A DNA stretch of 47,733 nt from Saccharospirillaceae bacterium (GTDB lineage: Bacteria; Pseudomonadota; Gammaproteobacteria; Pseudomonadales; Oceanobacteraceae). The stretch spans positions 1 to 47,733 of the forward strand of contig JAJOJJ010000028.1 in NCBI GenBank assembly GCA_021208685.1, read 5' to 3'. The position numbers and the translations under genes were made by a program. Position 1 is the first letter of the stretch, and the number at the start of each line of letters is the position of its first letter. The notes below the pieces were generated by a model, which was not told where the DNA came from, did not search any database, and saw only the letters and a list, made by a program, of their open reading frames with translations. Shown piece after piece: positions 9,045 through 16,844 of the stretch.

Positions 9045-9276
9045 GACTGACACCAGAACAACATCTGAAATCAGCGAGTCATCTGATATGAAAGGCGCAT
9101 CTGATGTGAGAGCGGAATCGCAGAGCGAACCTGCTGAAAACCCGCTGGAAGCGATCCGCCGTATGCGCCAGCAAAAACTCCATGCCTGTGCGTTAAAACA
9201 GAAAGCGGAAATGGAAGAGATGCTGGCTACTGCGGACGAAAAAGGCAACCCCCGGAATCAGGAAAGTGCGGACTGA
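9037..9276 (+). CDS. Small acidic hypothetical protein coupled to tusA
   Basis: 79-residue hypothetical protein. The first 40 residues are Ser/Thr/Glu-rich and probably disordered; the rest (ENPLEAIRRMRQQKLHACAL onward) looks like a charged helix with a single cysteine. ATG at 9037 was chosen because AGGTGA lies about six bases upstream, inside the end of the tusA-like gene; GTG 9031 and ATG 9034 are in the same frame. The overlap suggests an operon with the sulfur carrier. I do not recognise the family. Confidence 0.6.
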   Translation: MSETDTRTTSEISESSDMKGASDVRAESQSEPAENPLEAIRRMRQQKLHACALKQKAEMEEMLATADEKGNPRNQESAD

Positions 9277-9304
9277 ATTGCGAGAAATAACAAGAATCGA
9301 CGAC

Positions 9305-9451
9305 TTCCTGAATCTCTTTCATCAGACTCAGCAGAACGGCTTTCACGTTAAATTCATTTGAATACTGTCAGGTCTTCCTTGGCTGAGTGTATTTGGGTAT
9401 TGGACACTTCGTCAGTTTGACTTTGGTGTCCGTTAAAGCGGGGGAAGATCA
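9305..9451 (-). mobile_element. IS3-type remnant (left end with dead orfA), copy A
   Basis: Read on the minus strand, the sequence begins TGATCTTCCCCCGC at 9451 and matches the start of a second remnant at 44450 with about 16 differences in 142 bases. It encodes the first residues of an IS3-family OrfA (PKYTQPRKT ... YSNEFNVKAV), but the start codon is ATA and an in-frame TGA replaces the Trp codon of copy B. Homology fades near 9305, so the rest of the element is lost. The outer end falls three bases past the R'' core of an integron attC, and its first three bases serve as the stop codon of the adjoining cassette gene. Confidence 0.75.
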
Positions 9452-9937
9452 CTTGTTATATGGGCTTTCTTTTGATGTTTTTATTTTTTTAGCGTGAAAT
9501 TCATCCCCTGTATCTACATGCACATACTTAAATGTAGTTTCAGTAAGCTCTATGATTTTATATGCATCATAATTATAAGGGTCTGTTGGTCTGGCTAATT
9601 TAACAACTTCGTTTTCAATCCACCCTTTAAAAATTGTGAAATGAATATCTCCTGAAATCCCCCAATAGCCAACTTCGGTTTTATTAGTAACTTCACCTTC
9701 GGCACTGGTTTTTTTGAAGTTAATAATGTATGAGCCATCTGAAAGCAAATTTGCAGTTGTTTCTTTTCTTTCTCCAGATTTTGTTGGCTGATCACTGTAC
9801 CAACTTCCAACCATATAATTCCATTGTTGAATTTTTCCATCGCTAATTTCTGGCTTCCAGGTATCAACCTCTGGTACAGATGCGCAAGAAGCAATCATGT
9901 TTGAAACAATTAGAATAAGAAAAATATATTTCATCAT
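9449..9937 (-). CDS. Cassette-borne putative lipoprotein
   Basis: 162-residue hypothetical protein with a lipoprotein signal peptide (hydrophobic run ending MIASC, cysteine near residue 18), so probably membrane-anchored. The mature part has a WNYMVGSWYSD motif followed by short beta-rich segments, suggestive of a lipocalin-like barrel; this is inference. It is AT-rich compared with the flanking core genes. It fills an integron cassette whose start (GTTATATGGG) is the reverse complement of the R'' arm after the gene (CCCATATAAC). The stop codon TGA is supplied by the end of the IS remnant, so the last residues may not be original. Confidence 0.75.
   Translation of the reverse strand: MMKYIFLILIVSNMIASCASVPEVDTWKPEISDGKIQQWNYMVGSWYSDQPTKSGERKETTANLLSDGSYIINFKKTSAEGEVTNKTEVGYWGISGDIHFTIFKGWIENEVVKLARPTDPYNYDAYKIIELTETTFKYVHVDTGDEFHAKKIKTSKESPYNK
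9452..9464 (-). other. Truncated attC (R'' arm only)
   Basis: On the minus strand CCCATATAACAAG is the R'' arm of an attC. It is the exact reverse complement of the cassette's own first bases (GTTATATGGG at 9956-9947). The remaining attC is missing because the IS remnant begins immediately after AACAAG. Confidence 0.75.
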
Positions 9938-9949
9938 TATCTTTTACCC

Positions 9950-10008
9950 ATATAACGCTTCAAGAATCAGCGCTGCTTGCAGCGTCTGGATTTCTTGACT
10001 TGTTAATC
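9950..10008 (-). other. Integron attC site
   Basis: 59-base attC on the minus strand. R'' is GATTAAC (10008-10002) and R' is GTTATAT (9956-9950). Between them TCAAGAAATC pairs with GATTCTTGA and CAGACGCTG with CAGCGCTG, each leaving one unpaired base, the extrahelical bases typical of folded attC hairpins. The stop codon of the preceding gene lies inside the site. Confidence 0.85.
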
Positions 10009-10568
10009 ACTTTATACTCCACATCAGACACCTCAACACCGAACTCAAAGGCATATTCGCCAAGCCCCGCTGCTTCATTCATCCTGTTTATAATGCCTTT
10101 TGCACTGGCAAGACATTTCTCAGCCATAGGCAAGGAAGTAAAATTTTCCCAATCTGTTCTAAGAGTGTATGACATATCATCAGAAGCCTTTTTTACTGGC
10201 TTTTTCAATTCTAAGTCATGGGTTTCTCCATGAGCCATCGTATCTCGATAACAAAATAGCTGCTTCAACCTCTGATCATCTCCTTGCCCGAAGTCTGGTT
10301 TTTCGATCCCGAGATGTCTACATAGCCGTTCGTACTTTTTTAATACAGATAATCGCTCATCCTTCGTCCAAAGATCACGGTGCTTTACACCGAGATGATT
10401 CATATATGCTTCGAATGAAAAAGCACAGAGGATAAGCGAACTCATTACACAATAGTAACGGCCCTCAATTCCGCCTAAAGCCTTATCGAGCATCGAGTCA
10501 GCTCCGTGCATCAACTCGACAAAGGTCTTAACTTCCCGATTACTTTCTTTGACGATTTCATTTCTCAT
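9960..10568 (-). CDS. Cassette-borne HEPN-like protein
   Basis: 202-residue protein with no signal peptide or membrane span. A helical core contains LILCAFSFEAYMNHLG (about 46-60) and YRDTMAHG (107-114), which provides R108 and H113 in the Rx4-6H spacing of HEPN-domain ribonucleases and related proteins. HEPN proteins commonly act in toxin-antitoxin and anti-phage systems; that role here is inference, and no partner gene is obvious unless it acts alone. The gene fills a cassette from 10578 to 9956, starts ten bases inside it and stops within the attC. It is less GC-rich than its core neighbours. Confidence 0.7.
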   Translation of the reverse strand: MRNEIVKESNREVKTFVELMHGADSMLDKALGGIEGRYYCVMSSLILCAFSFEAYMNHLGVKHRDLWTKDERLSVLKKYERLCRHLGIEKPDFGQGDDQRLKQLFCYRDTMAHGETHDLELKKPVKKASDDMSYTLRTDWENFTSLPMAEKCLASAKGIINRMNEAAGLGEYAFEFGVEVSDVEYKVINKSRNPDAASSADS

Positions 10569-10578
10569 ATGTGATTAA

Positions 10579-10639
10579 CAGTTTCTTACTAGGCATGCTC
10601 ATTAACATACCTAAGCCCTTATTAAGATTTCCAGCCTAA
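10579..10639 (-). other. attI-like site without an integrase
   Basis: Read on the minus strand, the 61 bases ending at the G of the cassette junction (GTTAATCAC) line up without gaps with the 61 bases before the junction of the main integron (39939-39999). About 38 of 61 bases match, including 18 of the last 22 (GAGCAnGCCTAnnAAnAAACTG). The junction is independently fixed because GTTAATCAC is the reverse complement of this cassette's R'' arm (GTGATTAAC). No integrase gene or remnant was found next to it. Confidence 0.7.
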
Positions 10640-11014
10640 AACATTGTCCGGGCTGGAAAATCATCGTTATTTTCTTTCTTGTCAGGATGTAAATGCGCAT
10701 GCGCTTTTACCCTGAACTGATCTTTAGACTTTGCAGCTATCACTTTCCGACAGTAACCAGCGTTTATCTGTTCTTTTTATTCCAGACACGCTGCCGCCCG
10801 TCCTTGTATACGCAGGGCAGGAATCGCATGGTTTATCATTCGGGATTATAAGCGGGGAGGGCCTGTGCCCGGACGGTGTGTTCGTACGATATGGCGGCAT
10901 CCCTGCTTTGGGTCGAGAGTACTGAAATTCGGGGTTGGGTTCAATCTGTTGATAGATTTGGTTACTGGTAGCAAATAGCGACATTGGCTTTGGTGGGCAG
11001 TGCCCACCCTACCT

Positions 11015-11361
11015 GTCAGCGTGAGGGTAGGGCTGGCCTGTCGCGGATAAGATCCGCTCCCACAGTGCAGTGCCTGCTTTGAAATATGGCTTCGGACTTT
11101 CGTTTGTGCGCCAGCAGGACGCCGGTTTAAGCAATCTGCTGGCCCTTTCAGCCACGGTTGCATTCCCACGCGGAGCGTGGGAACGAGAAAGTCAGCGTGA
11201 GCGTATGGCTGGCCTGTCGCGGATTTGATCCGCTCCTGCAGTGCCTGCTTTGAAATGTGGCTTCGGGCTTTGGTTTGTGCGCCTGCAGGACGCTGGTTTA
11301 AGCAATCTGCCAGCCCTTGCAGGGACAATTGCATTCCCACGCGGAGCGTGGGAATGAGAAA
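11015..11361 (+). repeat. Tandem repeat of about 176 bp carrying REP palindromes
   Basis: Two imperfect copies start with GTCAGCGTGAG at 11015 and 11191 and end with TTCCCACGCGGAGCGTGGGAA plus GAGAAAG. Each holds a CGCGG...CCGCTCC palindrome and a GGACGC(T/C)GGTTTAAGCAATC block. A partial third unit (CGCGGCTGAAAGCCGCTCCC) follows at 11400. Similar palindromes are common as REP/BIME elements in Pseudomonas-like genomes. Confidence 0.8.
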
Positions 11362-11429
11362 GAACCAACGAGGCGAACGGCCACAAAATAAACCAGATAT
11401 CGCGGCTGAAAGCCGCTCCCACAATGCAC

Positions 11430-11460
11430 AGCCTGGAGTGCCACGATGCCACTCCAGGCT
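11430..11460. repeat. Perfect inverted repeat
   Basis: AGCCTGGAGT and ACTCCAGGCT pair over an 11-base spacer. There is no T run, so it is more likely part of the repeat cluster than a terminator. Confidence 0.6.
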
Positions 11461-11473
11461 ATAGGAAAGCAGT

Positions 11474-11500
11474 GGCCAACACTGGGGTTGGCCGGTTTTT
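11474..11500. terminator. Hairpin downstream of pepA
   Basis: GGCCAAC pairs with GTTGGCC, with GG and five T following on the plus strand. It lies 15 bases beyond the pepA stop. The T run favours plus-strand termination, so it may insulate pepA from the repeat region. Confidence 0.45.
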
Positions 11501-11514
11501 ATGCTCGTTACCGC

Positions 11515-12981
11515 TTATTTCGCCAGCAAATAATTAACCAACAAAGGCACCGGACGTCCTGTCGCGCCCTTGGTTTTACCACCGGTATTCCATGCGGTAC
11601 CGGCAATATCGAGGTGCGCCCATGGGGTGCCTTCGGTAAAGCGCGACAGGAAGCAGGCGGCGGTGGTGGCACCGGCCAGCGGGCCGCCGATATTGGCGAT
11701 GTCGGCGAAGTTGGAATCCAGCAGTTCCTGATAGTCGTCTTCCAGTGGCAGACGCCATACTTTGTCAGTGCTGTGGTTTGCGGCCTGTTGCAGTTCATTG
11801 GCCAGTGTTTCGTCGGTGGTGAATAAACCGGAATTAACGCGGCCCAGGGCGGCCATGCAGGCACCGGTCAGGGTGGCGATATCCACGATGGAGGCCGGTT
11901 TAAAGTTGTCGATACCGTAGGTCAGGGCATCGCACAGTACTAAGCGGCCTTCGGCGTCGGTGTTCAGAATTTCGATGGTTTTGCCGGACAAGCTGGCGAC
12001 CACATCACCGGGCTTGCTGGCATGACCGGCGGGCATATTTTCGGCGCTGGTGATCATTCCAATCACATTGATCGCCGGTTTTAACGCCAGCAAGGCCTGC
12101 ATGGTGCCGAGTACGGAAGCGGCGCCACACATATCGTATTTCATTTCATCCATACCCAGACCCGGCTTGAGGCTGATGCCGCCGGTATCAAAGGTAATGC
12201 CTTTACCCAGAATCATGTGCGGTGCGGCGTTTTTATCGGCGGCACCGTTGTATTTCATGATGATCATTTTGCCCGGCTCCGACGAACCTTTGGCAACGGA
12301 AACAAAGGCGCCGGCGCCCATTTCTTCCAGCTGATCTTCATCCAGAATGGTTACGTCCAGCGCGCCGTTGGCGGCCAGTGCCAGTGCCTGTTCGGCCAGA
12401 TAGCTTGGGGTGCAGATATTCGGTGGCATGTTGCCCAGGGTTTTGGCATAAGACACGCCCTGTGCGATGGCTTCGCCTTTTTGCAGCGCGGCGCTGACAT
12501 CGCTGCCCAGCCAGAGAATGCTGTCAGGCTGGCGAACGTCATCGTCCTGTTTGCTTTTGGTTTCGGTAAAACGGTACAGCGCGTTGCCGAATGCGATGGC
12601 GCTTTGTTCTGCCAGCCACTCTTCGCTCAGGTCATCATTCGCCAGTTCATTCAGGGCCAGCGCAATGTTGCCGGAAAAACCGCTGCTGGCACTGGCGATG
12701 GCGTTCAGCACTTTGATCGCGCTGCTGTGGGTCAGGGCGTCTTTACCGGTGCCAACCAGTAATACGCGGCTGGCCTTTACTCCGGCAACGGCGGGCAGCA
12801 GCAGGGTCTGGGCCAGCTTGCCGCTGATGTCTTTATCATCGATACGGGCCTGAATAAAGCCGTTGCTGGCGTTATTGATGGCGGCAGCGGCGTCAGACAG
12901 CTTGCCTGACTGGTCGAGAGTGACCACAATACAGCTGGCTTGAACATCGGCGGCAGAATTCGTGGAAATCTGATATTGCAT
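11515..12981 (-). CDS. pepA: Cytosol aminopeptidase (leucyl aminopeptidase, M17)
   Basis: 488-residue M17 metallo-aminopeptidase, close to the usual length. It removes N-terminal residues from peptides in the cytoplasm; in E. coli PepA also binds DNA as an architectural factor. The two-metal site is visible as K260, D265, D283, D342 and E344, with the signature NTDAEGRLVL at 340-349 and the catalytic R346. ATG at 12981 follows CAGGAGCCATC, a good ribosome binding site. It diverges from lptF-lptG across a 120-base gap, an arrangement shared with Pseudomonas and relatives. Confidence 0.96.
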   Translation of the reverse strand: MQYQISTNSAADVQASCIVVTLDQSGKLSDAAAAINNASNGFIQARIDDKDISGKLAQTLLLPAVAGVKASRVLLVGTGKDALTHSSAIKVLNAIASASSGFSGNIALALNELANDDLSEEWLAEQSAIAFGNALYRFTETKSKQDDDVRQPDSILWLGSDVSAALQKGEAIAQGVSYAKTLGNMPPNICTPSYLAEQALALAANGALDVTILDEDQLEEMGAGAFVSVAKGSSEPGKMIIMKYNGAADKNAAPHMILGKGITFDTGGISLKPGLGMDEMKYDMCGAASVLGTMQALLALKPAINVIGMITSAENMPAGHASKPGDVVASLSGKTIEILNTDAEGRLVLCDALTYGIDNFKPASIVDIATLTGACMAALGRVNSGLFTTDETLANELQQAANHSTDKVWRLPLEDDYQELLDSNFADIANIGGPLAGATTAACFLSRFTEGTPWAHLDIAGTAWNTGGKTKGATGRPVPLLVNYLLAK

Positions 12982-13101
12982 GATGGCTCCTGACGGGAAA
13001 AGAAAGGGCGGTAGTGCCTGCCCGATTGACTCAACGTTGCGTTCAAGTGTACGAAAATCAAGGGCGGAACACAGCCGTTTGTTAGCAATAAGGTAAGTAT
13101 T

Positions 13102-14172
13102 TTGATTCTTTTCCGTTATCTGGCCCGGGAACTGGCCGGCTCACTGGTGGCTGTTACCACGGTGCTGCTGATGATCCTGATGAGTGGTCGTCTGATCCAG
13201 CAACTGGCCGCCGCCGCCGCCGGTGAGGTGTCACTGGATATTGTATTTTTTACCTTGCTGCTGCGCCTGCCGTCTTTTCTGGAAATGATTTTGCCGTTGG
13301 CGCTGTTTATTTCCATTCTGCTGACGTATGGCCGTCTGTACGCGGAAAGCGAAATGACGGTACTCACCGCCACCGGTTTTTCAGATAAAAAATTACTCGG
13401 TTACACCATGGTTCCGGCGTTATTTCTGGCGCTGCTGGTGGGCAGTTTTACGCTGGTGCTGAGCCCCTGGGGGGCGCAGAAAATGGAAAATCTGTATCAG
13501 AAGCAATCCAAATTAACCGAATTTGAATTATTGGCACCGGGGCGTTTTCAGAGTACCGCCACCGGTTCGCGTGTGACCTATACCGAAACCTTATCGAATG
13601 ACAAAACCCAGATGCATCAGGTGTTTATTGCCGATGGCAATACATTGTTGCTGGCGGAACGCGGTACGCAATATGTCAGCGATGAAACCGGCTCACGCTT
13701 TCTGGAATTGCACAAAGGCCGGCGGTACGACCTGACACCGGGCAGTGCTCAGCTGCAGGTGCTGGATTTTGATTTATACGGCGTAAAAATTGCCGATGAG
13801 CCGGAAGAACGGCGCAAGCTGCGCAAAGAAGCGGTGCCTACACTGGAACTGATCGGCTCGCCTGATCCTAAGCATCAGGCGCAGCTGCAATGGCGTATTT
13901 CATTAATATTAATGGTGCCGATTGTGACGCTGATTGCTTTTCCGTTATCCAAAGTGAATCCGCGTCAGGGGCGTTTTGCCCGGCTGTTTCCCGCCATTGT
14001 GTTGTTTATGGTGTATATCTCACTGCTGATTGCCATGACCGGCATGATCGAAAAACGCACGCTGAATCCGGCCATTGGTCTGTGGAGTCTGCATATTATT
14101 TATCTGCTGATTGCGGCGGGTTTGTTGTTACTGCCGGAGTGGATTCGCCGGCGCAAGATTAAGGGCCTGTAA
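13102..14172 (+). CDS. lptF: LPS export permease LptF
   Basis: 356-residue inner-membrane protein of the YjgP/YjgQ family. With LptG it forms the membrane part of the LptB2FG ABC transporter that extracts lipopolysaccharide toward the outer membrane. Three hydrophobic segments lie in the first 120 residues, followed by a large periplasmic domain (about 130-260) and three more near the C-terminus, the LptF topology. The start is TTG at 13102 (MILFRYLARELAGS), supported by AAGG about eight bases upstream and by agreement with the family's start. Its stop overlaps the lptG start by one base (TAATG). Confidence 0.93.
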   Translation: MILFRYLARELAGSLVAVTTVLLMILMSGRLIQQLAAAAAGEVSLDIVFFTLLLRLPSFLEMILPLALFISILLTYGRLYAESEMTVLTATGFSDKKLLGYTMVPALFLALLVGSFTLVLSPWGAQKMENLYQKQSKLTEFELLAPGRFQSTATGSRVTYTETLSNDKTQMHQVFIADGNTLLLAERGTQYVSDETGSRFLELHKGRRYDLTPGSAQLQVLDFDLYGVKIADEPEERRKLRKEAVPTLELIGSPDPKHQAQLQWRISLILMVPIVTLIAFPLSKVNPRQGRFARLFPAIVLFMVYISLLIAMTGMIEKRTLNPAIGLWSLHIIYLLIAAGLLLLPEWIRRRKIKGL

Positions 14173-15236
14173 TGAATCAGCTGGATTCCTACGTCGCACG
14201 TAATGTGTTTATGGCCACGCTGGTGGTCATTATTGTGATTGTTGGCCTGGATGCGATTTTTACCTTAGTTGACGAACTGGATCAGCTGAAAGGCGATTAT
14301 CAGTTTGTGCAGGCGCTGGAATTTATGGGGCTGCGACTGCCGCGCCGTGCGTATGAATATATGCCGATGGCGTGTCTGATCGGATGTCTGGCGGGTCTTG
14401 GCAGCATGGCCGCCAACAGTGAATTAACCGTAATGCGGGCGGCGGGTATTTCGGTGGCGCGTATCAGTATTTCTGTGCTGAAGCCAATGGCATTGCTGAT
14501 GGTTTTCAGTCTGCTGCTGGCGGAGTATGCCATTCCGACGCTGGAGCGTATTGCCCAGTCGCAGAAAGCCGTAGCCCAGGGCAAAGGTGATGTACTGTCG
14601 AATAAGGGCCGGGGCTACTGGCACCGCGAAGGCTATGATTTTATGCGGTTTACCGCAGTCGAACCCGGTGGTGTGCTGCACGGTGTGACGCTGTATGAAT
14701 TTGATGTTGATCGCGAACTGCAGCGGGTACGCACGGCGCAGCGGGCAATTTATCAGCGCTCGCACTGGCAGATGGAAGATGTGCAGGATGTGTTACTGCT
14801 GGGTGACCGTACCGAAGTGCGCAGCTTTCCGACTTCCTCGTGGGACACAGAACTCACTCCGGAAAGTCTCAGTGTGGTGATGGTGCAGCCACGGGATATG
14901 TCGATCTCCAATCTGTTCAGTTACACCCGTTATCTGGCCAAGCAGGGGCTGAACGCCGACAACTATTTATTATCGTTTTGGCGCAAGGTCACGCAGCCCT
15001 TAGGGACTTTTGCGCTGGTGATTCTGGGAATTTCTTTTATTTTCGGCCCGCTGCGCGCGGTGACGCCAGGCTATCGGATTTTCTCCGGTATTCTGGTCGG
15101 GCTGGTGTACAAATACGCGGAAGAATTATTGGCACCGGCCAGCATTGTGTTCGGTTTTGCGCCGATCTGGGCGAGCATTATTCCGATTGCGGGCTGCTTT
15201 TTGCTGGGTGTGCTGCTGATGCGTAAGGCGGGATAA
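14172..15236 (+). CDS. lptG: LPS export permease LptG
   Basis: 354-residue partner of LptF in the lipopolysaccharide transporter, with the same plan of three N-terminal and three C-terminal membrane segments around a periplasmic domain. The N-terminus MNQLDSYVARNVFMATLVV and the segment SELTVMRAAGIS match the LptG family. The ATG overlaps the lptF stop, so the two are almost certainly translationally coupled. The ATPase gene lptB is not in the window, as is usual. Confidence 0.94.
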   Translation: MNQLDSYVARNVFMATLVVIIVIVGLDAIFTLVDELDQLKGDYQFVQALEFMGLRLPRRAYEYMPMACLIGCLAGLGSMAANSELTVMRAAGISVARISISVLKPMALLMVFSLLLAEYAIPTLERIAQSQKAVAQGKGDVLSNKGRGYWHREGYDFMRFTAVEPGGVLHGVTLYEFDVDRELQRVRTAQRAIYQRSHWQMEDVQDVLLLGDRTEVRSFPTSSWDTELTPESLSVVMVQPRDMSISNLFSYTRYLAKQGLNADNYLLSFWRKVTQPLGTFALVILGISFIFGPLRAVTPGYRIFSGILVGLVYKYAEELLAPASIVFGFAPIWASIIPIAGCFLLGVLLMRKAG

Positions 15237-15259
15237 CCGCCCCGGCCAGTCCGGGGCGG
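15237..15259. terminator. GC-rich hairpin between convergent genes
   Basis: CCGCCCCGG and CCGGGGCGG form a 9-bp stem with a 5-base loop directly after the lptG stop. It has no T run on either strand, so termination efficiency is uncertain, but its place between convergent genes fits a shared terminator. Confidence 0.5.
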
Positions 15260-15267
15260 GTGCTGGG

Positions 15268-15729
15268 TTATTGCATGTTTTTCGGGATATACACCATGCG
15301 CGTCAGGGATGCCATGTCATGCCAGCTGCGTTGCTGTTTATCAAACAGCATCCACCAGAATCCCAGACCGGCAAACAGCAGTGAGAAAAAACCAACCCCG
15401 GTCCGTAACATGCACTGGCTGAGCTGAATGCTGCGGCCGTTTGCCGTGCGGTTGTCGTTCAGCAGTTTCAGGCCCCAGGCTTTCATACCGATGGTCTGGC
15501 CGCCACGACGCCAGGAATGGCTGTAATACAGAAAGCAGATAGTAAACATCAGCGACAGCGACATGGCAGGACTCAGACGGACAAACTCTGCACTGCCGAT
15601 GAGTTTGGAAATGGCTGTTACGAACAATCCGCCCAGCAGAATATAAAGCGCAATCAGAATCAGGCCATCGTAGACCATTGCCGCAAGGCGGCGCATAAGT
15701 GGGGCGGTTGGGTAATTCTGATCAGACAT
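15268..15729 (-). CDS. RDD family membrane protein
   Basis: 153-residue inner-membrane protein of the RDD family. The N-terminal segment has the family's Arg and Asp (LMRRLAAMVYDGLI) and is followed by three more hydrophobic segments; RRGGQTIGMKAWGLKLL is the conserved loop of RDD proteins. ATG at 15729 (MSDQNYP) was chosen because AGGTG stands five bases upstream; a start 42 bases earlier has no such site. Function is unknown for most members; some are proposed Na+(Li+)/H+ antiporters. It converges on lptG. Confidence 0.85.
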   Translation of the reverse strand: MSDQNYPTAPLMRRLAAMVYDGLILIALYILLGGLFVTAISKLIGSAEFVRLSPAMSLSLMFTICFLYYSHSWRRGGQTIGMKAWGLKLLNDNRTANGRSIQLSQCMLRTGVGFFSLLFAGLGFWWMLFDKQQRSWHDMASLTRMVYIPKNMQ

Positions 15730-15874
15730 AACAACACCTGTAACGGTCAGCGAATAACAGGCGCGCATCATAGCAAAAGAGCCGGATGATGACTGCCAAA
15801 GCGGATGTCAGATGGGTAAGAAAGCGTCAGCAGTGCCGTTGGCCTGCGGACCGTACAATTAATAAGGACGAGCT

Positions 15875-16729
15875 TTGAACAAGCAACAGGCCTGGGTTCT
15901 GGCCGCACGACCCAAAACCTTACCGGCGGCACTGGCACCGGTATTACTCAGCCAGAGCATGGCAGCCGCTGCCGGAGGATTCTCCTGGTCGCTGGCGCTG
16001 GTGATTCTGCTGTGTGCGTTGGCATTGCAGGTGGCGGTGAATATTGCCAATGATCTGTTCGACTATCAGCACGGAATTGATGGTGGCGTGCGTCTGGGGC
16101 CTCCCCGTGCGGCCCAGTCGGGTTGGCTCAGTACGCGTGAATTGCAGGGCGGATTAATTCTGAGTCTGTTGCTGGCCGTAGTCAGCGGCGGCTGGCTGGT
16201 GTTGCAGGGCGGCTGGCCCTTTGCTCTGCTCGGACTGGCCTCCGTGTTGGGGGTATTGGCATACAGTGCCGGGCCTGTCCCTCTGGCATCCCAGGGGTTG
16301 GGTGAAGTGACAGTGTTCTTGTTTTTTGGCCTGCTGGCGGTGTGTGGCAGTTATTATCTGCAGCGCCAGACATTGCCGCCGGAAGTATGGCTGGCGGCGG
16401 TGCAGATGGGTCTGCTGACGGCCGCCATTATGCTGGTGAATAATCTGCGTGACCGGCTGAGCGATCAGCTGGCTGGTAAAATCACGCTGGCGTTATGGTT
16501 GGGGGAACGTGCCACGCGCCTGATGTATGCGGCGCTGATTTTAATGCCCTTTGTTCTGTTACCGGGGGATATTCTGAGTTTTGTCTGGTGTGCGTTACCG
16601 GCAGCGCTGTGGCTGGTATTGCGAATCTGGCGGCGCACTGGCATCAAACTGAATCGGCAATTGGCGCAGACCGCGCTGTTTTGTCTGTTGTTTGCGCTCT
16701 TGCGCGCGCTGGATTTTCTTGCGCTCTGA
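15875..16729 (+). CDS. menA: 1,4-dihydroxy-2-naphthoate polyprenyltransferase-like (MenA)
   Basis: 284-residue UbiA-superfamily prenyltransferase with about eight or nine membrane segments. Family features are AARPKTLPAALAPVLL at the N-terminus, the first Asp-rich motif NIANDLFDYQHG with RLGPPRAAQSG after it, and the second motif NNLRDRLSDQLAGK. These match MenA more closely than UbiA. MenA attaches the isoprenoid tail in menaquinone synthesis; no other men gene is in the window, so the physiological product is unproven. The start is TTG at 15875, with AAGGA nine bases upstream. Confidence 0.82.
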   Translation: MNKQQAWVLAARPKTLPAALAPVLLSQSMAAAAGGFSWSLALVILLCALALQVAVNIANDLFDYQHGIDGGVRLGPPRAAQSGWLSTRELQGGLILSLLLAVVSGGWLVLQGGWPFALLGLASVLGVLAYSAGPVPLASQGLGEVTVFLFFGLLAVCGSYYLQRQTLPPEVWLAAVQMGLLTAAIMLVNNLRDRLSDQLAGKITLALWLGERATRLMYAALILMPFVLLPGDILSFVWCALPAALWLVLRIWRRTGIKLNRQLAQTALFCLLFALLRALDFLAL

Positions 16730-16844
16730 GCGCAGGTTGGGGGTTGGCTGTGTGCGTCTGATCCTGCGCGGCAGATCAATATCCGGCTTCCGGCTAAGCG
16801 TTACACTTTTATCATCGTATTAATGAACACAGGCAGGAGACTTT

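Larger units (their letters stand above)
10640..11514. other. Gene-free region rich in palindromic repeats
   Basis: About 870 bases with no convincing gene. The left part (10640-10980) shows only a CCAGCC/GGCTGG inverted repeat and a GCGCATGCGC palindrome. From 10991 to 11460 it is built of REP-like palindromes: GGTGGGCAGTGCCCACC, CGCGGAT/ATCCGCTCCCAC, and TTCCCACGCGGAGCGTGGGAA. Open frames crossing it are by-products of the repeats. Confidence 0.7.

Noticed and set aside
9305-9451. Functional transposase gene in the IS remnant
   Set aside because: The start codon is ATA, a TGA interrupts the frame, and homology ends after about 142 bases.
10846-11424. 192-codon minus-strand frame in the repeat region
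   Set aside because: Its protein repeats itself (FLVPTLRVGMQ occurs twice) only because the DNA is a tandem repeat of palindromes; no start signal.
10640-11514. CRISPR array suggested by repeated palindromes
   Set aside because: Repeats are few, about 176 bases apart and of the REP type, with no regular 30-bp repeat/spacer pattern and no cas genes.
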